DNA of 64,000 bases, taken from Alteromonas ponticola (GTDB taxonomy: Bacteria; Pseudomonadota; Gammaproteobacteria; Enterobacterales; Alteromonadaceae). The DNA is taken from the NCBI RefSeq assembly GCF_012911815.1, contig NZ_JAATNW010000005.1:1-64000 (forward strand), written 5' to 3'. The position numbers and the translations under genes were made by a program. Each line of letters starts with the position of its first letter. The stretch's first letter is position 1. Shown here piece by piece: positions 7,843-16,782 of this stretch. Below the pieces are notes generated by a model, which made no database searches, was not told where the DNA came from, and was given only the letters and a program-made list of their open reading frames with translations.

Positions 7843-8916
7843 ATGCTGTTGCTGATGATTTATGTGCTGATTGCACTGGGTTTTTCTTTTCTTTGCTCGA
7901 TTGCGGAAGCCGTTATTTTAAGCGTGTCTTCTGCATACGTTTCTGTGATGGAGGCGGAAGGAAAGTACAGTGGCAAGTTGTTGCGTAAGCTCACCGACAA
8001 TATCAATAACCCGCTATCGGCCATTTTAACCTTAAATACCATTGCCCATACTATGGGCGCAGCGGGGGCCGGTGCGCAAGCTGCGGTAGTGTTTGGCGAT
8101 GCCTATCTGGGCCTGATTTCCGCTATCCTGACTTTCTTGATCCTGGTGTTTTCTGAGATCATTCCTAAAACACTGGGCGCTACTTACTGGCGTGCATTAG
8201 CACCGGCGACGGCCTATTTTCTTAAATATTTAACCTTGATCCTGCATCCGTTTGTGGTCATGTCCCGGTGGATGACCAAAAGCTTTAAAGAAGATAGCCC
8301 ATTGCGCGGGTTAAGCCGCAACGAAATGCAGGCGATGGCCGAAGTGTCAAGCCAGGAAGGCCAGTTAGCCAATCATGAAGCGGCATTTCTGCAAAGCTTA
8401 CTAACCCTGCATGAATTTACTGTCAAAGATGCGATGACACACCGCACGCAAATGTTTTCGGTAAACGAAACTATGCTGGTGTCTGAATTTTTCCATAAAC
8501 ATAGTGATATAGAATATTCACGCATTCCGGTGTTCGCTGAAAACGACAATGAAGACATTACTGGCTATGTGATGCGCACTGACCTGCTGTTAGCCAAGGC
8601 AAGAGGCAATGAAGATAAACCGCTATCGACGTACCTGAAAAAAATGGTCACTGTGCTTAATACCATGCCCCTTTCTTCAACCTTCGACCATTTCTTACAG
8701 AAGCGTCGCCACATGCTGTTAGTGGTGGATGAATATGGCGGCCTGGAGGGCATAATCACGCTGGAAGATTTGCTGGAAAGACTGTTAGGCGTCGATATTC
8801 TGGATGAAAAAGACAATGCGGTCAGTATGCGTCGCTATGCGCGAATGTTGGCTAAGCGCAAAGAATCGATGATGCTTAAAAACGTGCCTGATCATTCCTT
8901 TAGTCAGGAAAAATAA
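7843..8916 (+). CDS. CNNM/CorC-type membrane protein (DUF21 + CBS domains)
   Basis: 357 residues. Residues 1-165 form a DUF21 transmembrane domain with about four helices and the hallmark motif VFSEIIPKTLGATYW. Residues about 190-320 carry a CBS pair (FTVKDAMTHRTQMF..., RIPVFAENDNEDITGYVMRTDLL, VVDEYGGLEGIITLEDLLERLLG). Homologues are magnesium/cobalt or sodium-linked transporters and so-called hemolysin-like proteins. The C-terminal CorC_HlyC domain of longer members is absent, as in the shorter CNNM group. Its stop codon directly abuts the convergent stop of the histidine kinase gene, leaving no intergenic space. Confidence 0.88.
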   Translation: MLLLMIYVLIALGFSFLCSIAEAVILSVSSAYVSVMEAEGKYSGKLLRKLTDNINNPLSAILTLNTIAHTMGAAGAGAQAAVVFGDAYLGLISAILTFLILVFSEIIPKTLGATYWRALAPATAYFLKYLTLILHPFVVMSRWMTKSFKEDSPLRGLSRNEMQAMAEVSSQEGQLANHEAAFLQSLLTLHEFTVKDAMTHRTQMFSVNETMLVSEFFHKHSDIEYSRIPVFAENDNEDITGYVMRTDLLLAKARGNEDKPLSTYLKKMVTVLNTMPLSSTFDHFLQKRRHMLLVVDEYGGLEGIITLEDLLERLLGVDILDEKDNAVSMRRYARMLAKRKESMMLKNVPDHSFSQEK

Positions 8917-11085
8917 TCACACTTCAGGCATAGACAGAGTTACCACCACACCAGAATGGTCTGCCAGATTGGCTATCTGTAATTGCCCTTTGTGAAACAT
9001 GGCAATAGTGTTGGCAATATACAGACCCAGCCCCAGATGGGGATCTGAGGACGTATCCTGATGACTGCTATCAGCTCTGACAGATACCATTGATTGAAAC
9101 AGTTCTTCCTGCATATCGTTAGGTAATAGGGGCCCGGGGTTAATCACCTGGATTCGCAGCACCTTCGCATGGCGGGAAAGCTGCAAGGTAATGGTGTCAT
9201 CGGGTTGACTGAACTCGACTGCATTGCTGACAATCTTATCCAGCATCTGCGCAATAAGTTCAGGCACGCCTCTAACATACACTTCTTCAATTTCACTGTT
9301 CAGCACAAATTTGCGCCCATTGTATGCATGTTGATAGCCCGCTACACAGGCAGTAATTAACTTTATCAACTTTACCCGTTCAAACTCTTCCTGAGTGATG
9401 GCTTGTTCAAGCCGCGTTGCTTCACTCATTCGATTCAATATCGTGCTTAACCGCGTAATGCCATCCTGAGCACGTTCAATAAAGCCATCGTTATTCGCTG
9501 CGGTATTGAATTGGCGTAAATTGTCGAGCGACGATTTCACAATTGCAATGGGGGTGCGCAATTCATGGGATAACCGCGACGCCATATTTTCAAGGTAAGA
9601 ATTGTAATGCTGTAAACGTTCAACCACGGTAGAGAAGGTGCGGCTGAGATCACCAATCTCATCTTTTTGACGGGCGACAGCCAGCTGACCAACAATTTTG
9701 CCGTTGTCATCAATGACACTTTCAGTCTGATCACGCAATTTTCTGATCCGCGATGAGATACGATTGGCAAAAAGAAATAAACCCAGGGTACCCAGCAGCA
9801 TTACCGCAATAATAACGTGAAACAGTTGCTCTAATGCTCTGTTGCGTAACGTACGAATGCCATGAGTGGTTTGTTCTACGATCACTGCACCCCTTACCTC
9901 GCCATCGATATAAATGGGATGAGAGGCAGACAGAATAACCGCCTGATTGTCGGGGGTTAAGCGCCAAAGCGACTCAGCGCGCCCCGCCAGCGCCGTTTTT
10001 ACGCCTTCTGTTTCCAGTTCGTAGGCATTTTCGAGTTCATCAACGAAATTGTCAGGTGGACGAGTGAGAATGTGGTAATACACCGGCAAGATCCAGTTTT
10101 GTTCCAGCCAGTTTAACCACGCCCATTCAAACGGCTGTCGGGGTTTGACTTTGACGCCGGTGGCCGCCTGGATATCACCCGCTTTTGCCAGCACACGCTG
10201 ATGACGATCCACCACCCAGACCCGCGAGTCGGCATATTTCAATCCCGCCAGGATCTGTTCAATTTCTGGCGACGGTGACACCACCGTGCCGAGTTGGTCA
10301 AACTGATTGGGATTGGCGGTTCCAATTGCATATTGTTTGGCGCGGGTGGACGGGTTATCCACGTCAACTAATGCGAACGCCAGCGAGCCAGAAAATAAGG
10401 CTAAAGGGAAGCGCAATTCTATGTTGTAACCTGTACCGGTCTGTCGCCAATGACCCTGAATTTCCAGTGCATTGTCAATCGGCTTAACCTGCGTGAGATC
10501 ATCGTCCAGGCGATAGGCATTGATCCAGCCGGCCTCGTAGGGCGAAATACTGTATCTGGCCAAGTCCCCGTTAGCGTTGATAACGCTTATAAGTAAGTGA
10601 TCACTTCTGTCTATTCGCAGACTTTTGGCATTGCGCCAAAGGAGGCGGTCATCTTCCACGGCAAACATTGCATATAAGTATTGATCGAATTTGCCCACCA
10701 TATGGGTAAATTCAAGTGTCGTTGCAATATCGCTCTCAGCGTAACGTTGAACTACCTTTTCCGTTCCATAACGCTGGGCAAGATGATCAATATTCTGCCA
10801 GTCATCAAATTGCCCATCCAGGCGTATCGGGTTGTCCAATTGAGGCGCGTAAAGGTCGGTGCCCTGACGGATATTTTGCAAATAGGCAGAACGACTTTCA
10901 AATAAGGCTTTTCGTTCGTGCAAGGCGGTGGCTACAGCACGCGCGGTACCGAGCATGGTTTGTTCCTGGCCGTTGCGCAGGTACTCTTCTACCTCCCACA
11001 CATATTGATAACCCAACCAGGGAATGGTGAATAGAAACAACGATAAAATAACCAGCTGGATTCGAATCGAAAATCTTAAGCGCAT
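8917..11085 (-). CDS. pdsS: Sensor histidine kinase of the proteobacterial dedicated sortase system
   Basis: 722 residues. A single N-terminal membrane helix (IQLVILSLFLFTIPWLGYQYV) is followed by a sensor region of about 400 residues. Then come a second helix near 430-450, a HAMP-like linker, the HisKA box SHELRTPIAIVK with His507, an N-box (KIVSNAVEFS) and the GLGLYIA ATPase motif. The N-terminal stretch with GQEQTMLGTARAVATALHERKALF is what I remember as characteristic of the TIGR03785-type kinase found with class GN sortases in marine gammaproteobacteria. The response regulator gene lies 3 bp upstream in the same operon and a PdsO-like OmpA gene is divergent beyond it. The sortase and its substrate are not in the neighbourhood. 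Confidence 0.82.
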   Translation of the reverse strand: MRLRFSIRIQLVILSLFLFTIPWLGYQYVWEVEEYLRNGQEQTMLGTARAVATALHERKALFESRSAYLQNIRQGTDLYAPQLDNPIRLDGQFDDWQNIDHLAQRYGTEKVVQRYAESDIATTLEFTHMVGKFDQYLYAMFAVEDDRLLWRNAKSLRIDRSDHLLISVINANGDLARYSISPYEAGWINAYRLDDDLTQVKPIDNALEIQGHWRQTGTGYNIELRFPLALFSGSLAFALVDVDNPSTRAKQYAIGTANPNQFDQLGTVVSPSPEIEQILAGLKYADSRVWVVDRHQRVLAKAGDIQAATGVKVKPRQPFEWAWLNWLEQNWILPVYYHILTRPPDNFVDELENAYELETEGVKTALAGRAESLWRLTPDNQAVILSASHPIYIDGEVRGAVIVEQTTHGIRTLRNRALEQLFHVIIAVMLLGTLGLFLFANRISSRIRKLRDQTESVIDDNGKIVGQLAVARQKDEIGDLSRTFSTVVERLQHYNSYLENMASRLSHELRTPIAIVKSSLDNLRQFNTAANNDGFIERAQDGITRLSTILNRMSEATRLEQAITQEEFERVKLIKLITACVAGYQHAYNGRKFVLNSEIEEVYVRGVPELIAQMLDKIVSNAVEFSQPDDTITLQLSRHAKVLRIQVINPGPLLPNDMQEELFQSMVSVRADSSHQDTSSDPHLGLGLYIANTIAMFHKGQLQIANLADHSGVVVTLSMPEV

Positions 11086-11088
11086 GGA

Positions 11089-11778
11089 TTAGTTCTGCCA
11101 GCGATAGCCCATGCCGTAAACGGTTTCGATATGATCAAACTCTGGGTCCAGTTGTACGAACTTTTTACGCATACGTTTTATGTGCGAAGTTATTGTGGAA
11201 TCATCGACCACCATCTGCGATTCATCCATCAGTTGCTGGCGGCTTTTCACATGGCCCGGGCGCTTGATTATTGCGTGCAACATCCAAAATTCAGTAACGG
11301 TAAGCGCCACCGGGTGCTCCTGCCAGCTTACGGTCATACGACTGACATCCACCAACAAATCTGCCAGCCGGATCTGTTCACTTTGCTCAGTAGGCGTAGA
11401 CAGTAAATCCGTGCGCCGAAACAAGGCAGCAATGCGCGCCAGCAAATGTGCCATGCTGATGTCTTTGGTCAGATAATCGTCTGCACCCATACGTAATCCG
11501 CTGATCGTATCCACGTCATTATCCCGCGCGGTAAAAAAAATGATGGGCAGCGTTTGTGATAATTGGCGCAATTGCTGACAGAGTAAAAAACCTCCCTCCA
11601 TTTCATCCACCAGGCCGATGTCGATAATGGCTAAGTCGGGTAGCGTACTGGCAAATGCTTTGGCCGCGGAAGGTCTGTCTCGGTACGCATTAACGGTATA
11701 GCCCTGGGCGCGCAATGCGACGATATAATTTTCACGGATGGCATCATCATCTTCTACTAATGCAATAGTGCGAGGCAT
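11089..11778 (-). CDS. pdsR: Response regulator of the dedicated sortase system (receiver + winged helix)
   Basis: 229 residues. Receiver domain with acidic triad start VEDDD, phospho-acceptor Asp53 in AIIDIGL, switch Thr in FFTARD and Lys in YLTKD. The C-terminal OmpR-type winged helix (ALTVTEFWMLHAIIKRPG, SRQQLMDE, TITSHIKRMRKKF, VYGMGYRW) binds DNA. It is transcribed with the histidine kinase (3-bp gap) and is divergent from pdsO, its most likely target. A 14-bp palindrome lies in the region between them. Confidence 0.88.
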   Translation of the reverse strand: MPRTIALVEDDDAIRENYIVALRAQGYTVNAYRDRPSAAKAFASTLPDLAIIDIGLVDEMEGGFLLCQQLRQLSQTLPIIFFTARDNDVDTISGLRMGADDYLTKDISMAHLLARIAALFRRTDLLSTPTEQSEQIRLADLLVDVSRMTVSWQEHPVALTVTEFWMLHAIIKRPGHVKSRQQLMDESQMVVDDSTITSHIKRMRKKFVQLDPEFDHIETVYGMGYRWQN

Positions 11779-11891
11779 ACAGGCTCTCTTTGTTTACTTA
11801 CTGCGCTCACTATACGCGAGTTTCGAACAGAACACCGAATTGAGCATCAAAATCCCCATGTTTGCCATTTTGTTGCCACAATTGGGTGGAG

Positions 11892-11905
11892 ACAAGACGT
11901 CTTGT
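11892..11905. promoter_or_regulatory. 14-bp perfect palindrome between pdsR and pdsO
   Basis: ACAAGACGTCTTGT lies in the 274-bp divergent region. It is a candidate operator for PdsR or another dimeric regulator. The sequence TGCCACAATT / CGCCACAATT also occurs twice, at about 11873 and 11948. No binding data; position and symmetry only. Confidence 0.35.
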
Positions 11906-12052
11906 GCCCACTTTATCGCATGCGTTGCCCGTTTAAACCACACATCGCCACAATTGATCACTACCTTTCCCTTTTTCAGTTTATAAGTCGCCACAAAGCT
12001 TTTGTTTAATAAGTACTCCTGACACACACCACTTATGAATGAGAGTACTACT

Positions 12053-12769
12053 ATGAAATTTACCCTAAAACACACCTTAATCGCCGCTTCTATCTCAGCA
12101 CTTATGTTACCGGCTACAGTTCAGGCCAAGGCAGAGGATAACGATAAACAAGATAAATCGGTAGCCATTGGAATGGGCTCTGGAGCGGTTATTGGCGCCA
12201 TCATTGCTGGGCCCGTTGGCGCGGGTGTAGCAGCAATTTTGGGCGCAATGCTGGGCAACGAAAGTGTACAAAAGGAGCGCTTTGAACACAAAGAGGCCGA
12301 GCTGGCCAATTCAACCCGAGCGCTTAAGCAATTAGAAGCTGAAAATTATGCCTTAAACGAACGTGTGCAGGCAGCTGAATTAGCAATGACCGCTGAGACT
12401 GACTCCTCCTCACTGGCGCTTGAACAGGCAGTGCAGTTTAAAACGGGGTCATACAGTATCGAGCCAGCTTACGCCGAGCAATTGAGTTTAATCGCCGCTG
12501 CCCTTAGCCACAATCCGAAATTACATGTAAGGGTGACCGGGCATGCTGACAGTAGGGGCGATGAAGATTACAACGAAGCGTTATCCATGCAACGGGCGTT
12601 ATCTGTTAAGCAATTTTTAACTCAGGCCGGGGTTAAAGAAGCGCAAATTATCACCGCATCAGTGGGTGAGAAGTTCGCTGCCACCGCCACCTTTGAAGAA
12701 GCCTTTTTCGATCGCAAAGTGGTAATGGAAATTTCTGATGAACCAGAGAAGTTGACTGCAAGCCGTTAA
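12053..12769 (+). CDS. pdsO: Sortase-associated OmpA-like protein PdsO
   Basis: 238 residues from ATG 12053, which follows GAGAG and gives a clean signal peptide (MKFTLKHTLIAASISALMLPATVQA); the ATG at 12035 would add a short extension. Then a glycine-rich helical segment (GMGSGAVIGAIIAGPVGAGVAA), a coiled coil (ALKQLEAENYALNERVQAAE) and a C-terminal OmpA peptidoglycan-binding domain (VRVTGHADSRGDEDYNEALS, RALSVKQFL). This layout matches PdsO, which normally sits beside a class GN sortase and its VIT/VWA-domain substrate. Here the next gene is a convergent AhpD-like gene, so the rest of the system is missing locally. Confidence 0.8.
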   Translation: MKFTLKHTLIAASISALMLPATVQAKAEDNDKQDKSVAIGMGSGAVIGAIIAGPVGAGVAAILGAMLGNESVQKERFEHKEAELANSTRALKQLEAENYALNERVQAAELAMTAETDSSSLALEQAVQFKTGSYSIEPAYAEQLSLIAAALSHNPKLHVRVTGHADSRGDEDYNEALSMQRALSVKQFLTQAGVKEAQIITASVGEKFAATATFEEAFFDRKVVMEISDEPEKLTASR

Positions 12770-12791
12770 GTCAGGGGTGAACGTTTTGAAG

Positions 12792-12811
12792 ACCCCGTCC
12801 TGCGACGGGGT
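12792..12811. repeat. Perfect 8-bp hairpin downstream of pdsO
   Basis: ACCCCGTC, loop CTGC, GACGGGGT. It could act as the 3' end of pdsO but has no T-run. ACGGGGTgACGAA is followed by a second ACGGGGTaACGAA 22 bases on, so it may instead be a small repeat element. Confidence 0.5.
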
Positions 12812-12883
12812 GACGAAATAATTTCAACGGGGTAACGAATTAAAATTGACGTGGTAAAGGTATCATCCGGGCGGGATACGGTC

Positions 12884-13477
12884 CTACGTCGTGTGTTTAC
12901 CGCCAGTCCATCCACCTTTTTTCAGTACCTTATCACCCAACGCCTTGGGCGGCGCTTCCAGCTCTGTTGCCATAGAGTCATTCCAGCGATTCAGGAACCC
13001 ATACAAACTGACGGCGGCCAGAATTTCTACAATTTGATCATCATCCCAATGCTGCTTCATTCGAGTCATCAGTGCATCATCCACCTGGTTGGGTACGCTG
13101 CCGGCAGCTAAGGCATAATCTAATGCTACCCGTTCTGCATCTGAATAATGGGGGCTGGTCTGGTAATTCCACACGTCAGCAATTTTTTCGTCGCTGACAC
13201 CGTGCAGACCGGCTGCAATCAACGAGTGGGCTTCACAGTATTGGCACCCTGCCGCTCTGCTGGCAAAATGTGCTAAAACCCGTTTGAACCCTCTGTCTAC
13301 TGTACCATCAGGCGCCATCACCGCTTTGGTCAATTCGGCAAAGCCTTTCACTATTTGCGGACGGCGTTGCATGGTAAGCAATGAGTTTGGCACAAACCCT
13401 AAAATATCGATAAATATCGCAAAGTCATCCTTTAATTCAGGGGTGGTATCTGCGGGTAACGGGGAAAGGTGTGCCAT
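12884..13477 (-). CDS. AhpD-like carboxymuconolactone decarboxylase family protein
   Basis: 197 residues from ATG 13477. All-helical AhpD/CMD fold with the redox motif CQYCEAH (CxxC plus His three residues on), as in peroxidase-related alkylhydroperoxidase-D-like proteins. The flanking sequences FKRVLAHFASRAAGC and YSDAERVALDYALAAG agree with this. Probably a cytoplasmic thiol peroxidase or related redox protein; electron partner unknown. It is a single gene, convergent with pdsO. Confidence 0.85.
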   Translation of the reverse strand: MAHLSPLPADTTPELKDDFAIFIDILGFVPNSLLTMQRRPQIVKGFAELTKAVMAPDGTVDRGFKRVLAHFASRAAGCQYCEAHSLIAAGLHGVSDEKIADVWNYQTSPHYSDAERVALDYALAAGSVPNQVDDALMTRMKQHWDDDQIVEILAAVSLYGFLNRWNDSMATELEAPPKALGDKVLKKGGWTGGKHTT

Positions 13478-13673
13478 AGTCAATCTCGCTCTATTTTGTT
13501 GTGAGTTTAGGACAACGTCAGGGTTGAAAAATTCGAAAAAATAACAATTTAGTACTATTCGACAGCGATATCTGCTGTCACATCACGACGAAAAGTAACA
13601 TGATACTTGCAGTATTTAATCTTCTGCTTACCATAACAAAACTGGTTTAACTCTCAATAGTACAGGCATCTTA

Positions 13674-14615
13674 ATGAAAGCGCTGGATATTTCCGGATTA
13701 CGTAAAGTCTACAAAGGCGGCGTAGAGGCCCTAAAAAGCATTGATTTAGTGGTAAAAGAAGGCGATTTTTTCGCCCTGCTTGGTCCGAATGGCGCGGGCA
13801 AGTCAACAACCATTGGTATCATCAGTTCACTGGTTAACCCAACCGAAGGGCAAGTCAAGGTCTGCGGATTCGATTTGGCCACACAAAAAGAGGCGGCGAA
13901 AGCCTGTATCGGTCTGGTGCCGCAAGAGTTCAACTTTAACCAGTTCGAAACGGTTGAACAGATAGTGCTCAATCAGGCGGGTTACTACGGTGTACCGCGT
14001 GGGCTGGCTAAAGAACGGGCAAAAAAATACCTGGCGCAATTGGATTTGTGGGAAAAACGCAATGCGCCTGCGAGAGAGCTCTCAGGGGGCATGAAACGCC
14101 GACTGATGATAGCCAGAGCACTCATGCATGAGCCCAGAGTATTAATACTGGACGAACCTACCGCGGGAGTAGACATTGAAATTCGTCGTTCCATGTGGAC
14201 GTTTTTGAAAGAGATTAACGCTCAGGGTATTACCATTATTCTTACCACCCATTATCTGGAAGAAGCGGAAATGTTGTGTCGTAATATCGCCATCATTGAT
14301 AAGGGTCGCATTGTTGAAAACACCACAATGAAGTCGCTGTTGGCGAAGTTAAGCCTGGAAACGTTTATTTTCGATCTTGGCGAGAATGCGGCCAAACCTG
14401 TGTTAGAGGGGTTTGAATACCGACAGGTAGATGATCACACGCTGGAAGTTGATGTGGAAAAAACCGAAGGACTAAACCCGGTGTTCAGCCAGCTTTCTCA
14501 GCAGGGTATTCAGGTAATGAGTATGCGTAACAAATCAAATCGATTGGAAGAGCTATTTGTGCGCTTAGTGGAATCAGGCAGAAATCAACAAGGGCAAGCC
14601 AGCCATGCAAAATAA
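13674..14615 (+). CDS. yadG: ABC transporter ATP-binding protein YadG
   Basis: 313 residues, close to the 308 of E. coli YadG. Walker A GPNGAGKST, Q-loop VPQEFNFNQFETV, signature LSGGMKRR, Walker B VLILDEPTAGVD and H-loop TTHYLEEAE are all present. The C-terminal 90 residues are the usual extension of DrrA-like exporters. Its stop overlaps the start of the permease gene by 11 bp. In E. coli yadGH also lie next to the pan genes, so this is conserved order. Exported substrate unknown. Confidence 0.9.
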   Translation: MKALDISGLRKVYKGGVEALKSIDLVVKEGDFFALLGPNGAGKSTTIGIISSLVNPTEGQVKVCGFDLATQKEAAKACIGLVPQEFNFNQFETVEQIVLNQAGYYGVPRGLAKERAKKYLAQLDLWEKRNAPARELSGGMKRRLMIARALMHEPRVLILDEPTAGVDIEIRRSMWTFLKEINAQGITIILTTHYLEEAEMLCRNIAIIDKGRIVENTTMKSLLAKLSLETFIFDLGENAAKPVLEGFEYRQVDDHTLEVDVEKTEGLNPVFSQLSQQGIQVMSMRNKSNRLEELFVRLVESGRNQQGQASHAK

Positions 14616-15378
14616 TAACAACTGGGTCGCACTGACTACTATCTGGATCAAAGAGTGTACGCGCTTTTTGCGTATCTGGGTGCAAACGCTGGTGCCGCCC
14701 GCCATTACCATGAGTTTGTACTTTGTCATCTTTGGCAGTTTGATTGGAAATCGCATTGGGCAAATGGATGGATTCAGCTACATGGAATTTATTGTTCCCG
14801 GCCTGATCATGATGTCGATTATTACCAATGCTTATTCGAATGTGTCGTCGTCGTTTTTCAGTGCTAAATTTCAGCGGAATGTTGAAGAACTGCTGGTGGC
14901 ACCCGTACCCACCTGGATCATCATTGCCGGGTATGTGGGCGGCGGTGTAGCGCGTGCAGTGTTAATTGGCATTATCGTCACCATGGTGTCGCTGTTTTTC
15001 GTTGATGTACAAATTCATCATTTCGGCATTATTGTAATCACTTTGCTATTAACCGCTATGCTGTTTGCTACCGCAGGGTTGATTAACGCTGTATTTGCCA
15101 AAACCTTTGATGATATCAGTGTGGTGCCTACCTTCGTATTGACTCCGCTGACCTATCTGGGCGGTGTGTTTTATTCACTCAGTCTATTGCCTGAGTTCTG
15201 GCAGTGGGTGAGTAAGGCGAATCCGATCGTGTATATGGTCAATGGGTTTCGCTATGGCTTTTTAGGCGTTTCTGATGTCAATATTCAGGTTTCATTGGCG
15301 TTACTGGTGGGCTTTAACGCATTGTTGTTTGGCATTGCTTACTATTTGTTGAACACGGGTAAAGGCATCCGGTCCTGA
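14605..15378 (+). CDS. yadH: ABC-2 type permease YadH
   Basis: 257 residues, as in E. coli (256). An ABC-2 fold with six predicted helices (for example LVPPAITMSLYFVIFGSLIG, FIVPGLIMMSIITNAYSNV, TPLTYLGGVFYSLSLLP). The conserved segment NPIVYMVNGFRYGFLG lies near the C-terminus. Forms the membrane channel for YadG; translationally coupled to it upstream and to the methyltransferase gene downstream (TGATG). Confidence 0.9.
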   Translation: MQNNNNWVALTTIWIKECTRFLRIWVQTLVPPAITMSLYFVIFGSLIGNRIGQMDGFSYMEFIVPGLIMMSIITNAYSNVSSSFFSAKFQRNVEELLVAPVPTWIIIAGYVGGGVARAVLIGIIVTMVSLFFVDVQIHHFGIIVITLLLTAMLFATAGLINAVFAKTFDDISVVPTFVLTPLTYLGGVFYSLSLLPEFWQWVSKANPIVYMVNGFRYGFLGVSDVNIQVSLALLVGFNALLFGIAYYLLNTGKGIRS

Positions 15379-16055
15379 TGAGCGAATATAACGGCAATTC
15401 CCGCGCCATCAGCACTAACCAGACGGGGTTGCATGAAAAGCTGGACGCGATTGTTAAAAAATATCAGCACAGTGTGAGTCAACGGCCCATCAGTGAGCAT
15501 ACACAATCGGCATTCAACCAGGCGTGCGAATGGCTTGCGGGCTGGCAGGGCCCGGTCATACTTGATTCCTGTTGCGGTGTAGGTGAAAGTAGCGCCAATC
15601 TGGCAAAGCGATTCCCCCAGCATAAAATTATCGGCATCGACAAGTCGGCGGCGCGCATCGATAAGCATCATGCTTACCGTAAAGGCGAAGATAACTATTT
15701 GCTGGTGCGCGCGGATGTGAATGATTTTTGGCGTTTAGTGCGGCAATCTGACTGGCAAATTAGTCAGCATTTTTTGCTTTATCCCAACCCCTATCCTAAG
15801 GCCAGCCAGGTACAAAAGCGCTGGCATGCCAGCGCGGCAATGCCTGATTTAATGGCCATTACCCCCAATATCCAGGTGCGCAGTAACTGGGTGGTGTATT
15901 TGATGGAGTTCGCTCGGGCTGCCAGTCACTACGGCGCTACTAGTCAGCTTAGCTCAGTTGCTGAGGGCGATGCCTTCACGCCCTTTGAGCGAAAGTATCA
16001 GCAGAGTGGCCAGACATGCTGGCAACTCGACTGTGCAAATGAGGAAAGTGAATAG
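15378..16055 (+). CDS. TrmB-like SAM-dependent methyltransferase
   Basis: 225 residues beginning at ATG 15378, overlapping the yadH stop as TGATG. SAM motif I is VILDSCCGVGESSANLA, followed by the acidic motif IIGIDKS. The sequence HFLLYPNPYPK corresponds to the PDPWPK region of tRNA (guanine46-N7) methyltransferase TrmB, but the conserved D and W are replaced, so this may be a paralogue with a different substrate rather than the housekeeping enzyme. Coupled to an ABC exporter, an unusual setting for a tRNA modification gene. Confidence 0.72.
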   Translation: MSEYNGNSRAISTNQTGLHEKLDAIVKKYQHSVSQRPISEHTQSAFNQACEWLAGWQGPVILDSCCGVGESSANLAKRFPQHKIIGIDKSAARIDKHHAYRKGEDNYLLVRADVNDFWRLVRQSDWQISQHFLLYPNPYPKASQVQKRWHASAAMPDLMAITPNIQVRSNWVVYLMEFARAASHYGATSQLSSVAEGDAFTPFERKYQQSGQTCWQLDCANEESE

Positions 16056-16062
16056 TCTTTAG

Positions 16063-16782
16063 TCAGTGTTCAACCGGCCGCGGTTCTGGCTTGCTGAACA
16101 CATAGCCCTGGGCATACCGGATCGGTAATTGTTTTACTTTATCCAGGGTTTGCTCATCTTCTACATGTTCGGCCACTAACGAAATGCTTCGTTGTTGCGC
16201 AAGTTCACAGATATTTAAAAGGAACTCTTTCACTTCAGGCTGGGTATCAAATTGACGGATAAGTCCTCCCGCTATTTTAATGCCCCTTACAGGCATGGAA
16301 AGCAGGGTTTTAATATTACCCGGCGATTTACCGACATTATCGATAAAGACGCCCAGACCGCTGTGCATGCTTTTGTCAATAAAGGCTTTCAAGCGATCGG
16401 GATACTTCAGGGCGGTACTCGCACTCACCTCAACACTGACTCTGGATGGGTTTGGGTAGTTTGCCAAATGCATGATCAGCGTATTGGTTAACTCTTCACA
16501 ATCCAGGTCACTGGCATCCAGATTAATATTCCAGGGAATATTAACATTCTTAAAATACTTAGCGCTTTGGGTAAACATGGTTTCTGTCAGTTGATGAACA
16601 TGATTATTACGTTCGATTAAATACAAGAACTCACTTGGCAAAAACGTCTTATCGGAAGGGGTTACCAGCCTGGCAAGGCATTCATAACGCCATACACGCA
16701 CGTTCTCCAAGTCTACAATTGGCTGAAAGTAAGGGACTATGCTTTCAATACTAAAATTTTCAGTCACTTCTCGGATGGGCAT
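16063..16782 (-). CDS. EAL-domain protein, probably catalytically inactive
   Basis: 239 residues, essentially one EAL domain; GGAAA precedes ATG 16782. The EAL position reads YECLAR, the Asn and Glu strands (NLDASD, VEVSAS) and the Gln of AQGYVFSKPEP are present. But DDFG is replaced by DNVG, the KxD motif by KIAG, and EGVE by EHVE. Active c-di-GMP phosphodiesterases need the two Asp residues of the metal site, so this is more likely a c-di-GMP receptor or a protein-binding EAL domain. No sensor or membrane region. Convergent with the TrmB-like gene, 7 bp apart. Confidence 0.82.
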   Translation of the reverse strand: MPIREVTENFSIESIVPYFQPIVDLENVRVWRYECLARLVTPSDKTFLPSEFLYLIERNNHVHQLTETMFTQSAKYFKNVNIPWNINLDASDLDCEELTNTLIMHLANYPNPSRVSVEVSASTALKYPDRLKAFIDKSMHSGLGVFIDNVGKSPGNIKTLLSMPVRGIKIAGGLIRQFDTQPEVKEFLLNICELAQQRSISLVAEHVEDEQTLDKVKQLPIRYAQGYVFSKPEPRPVEH

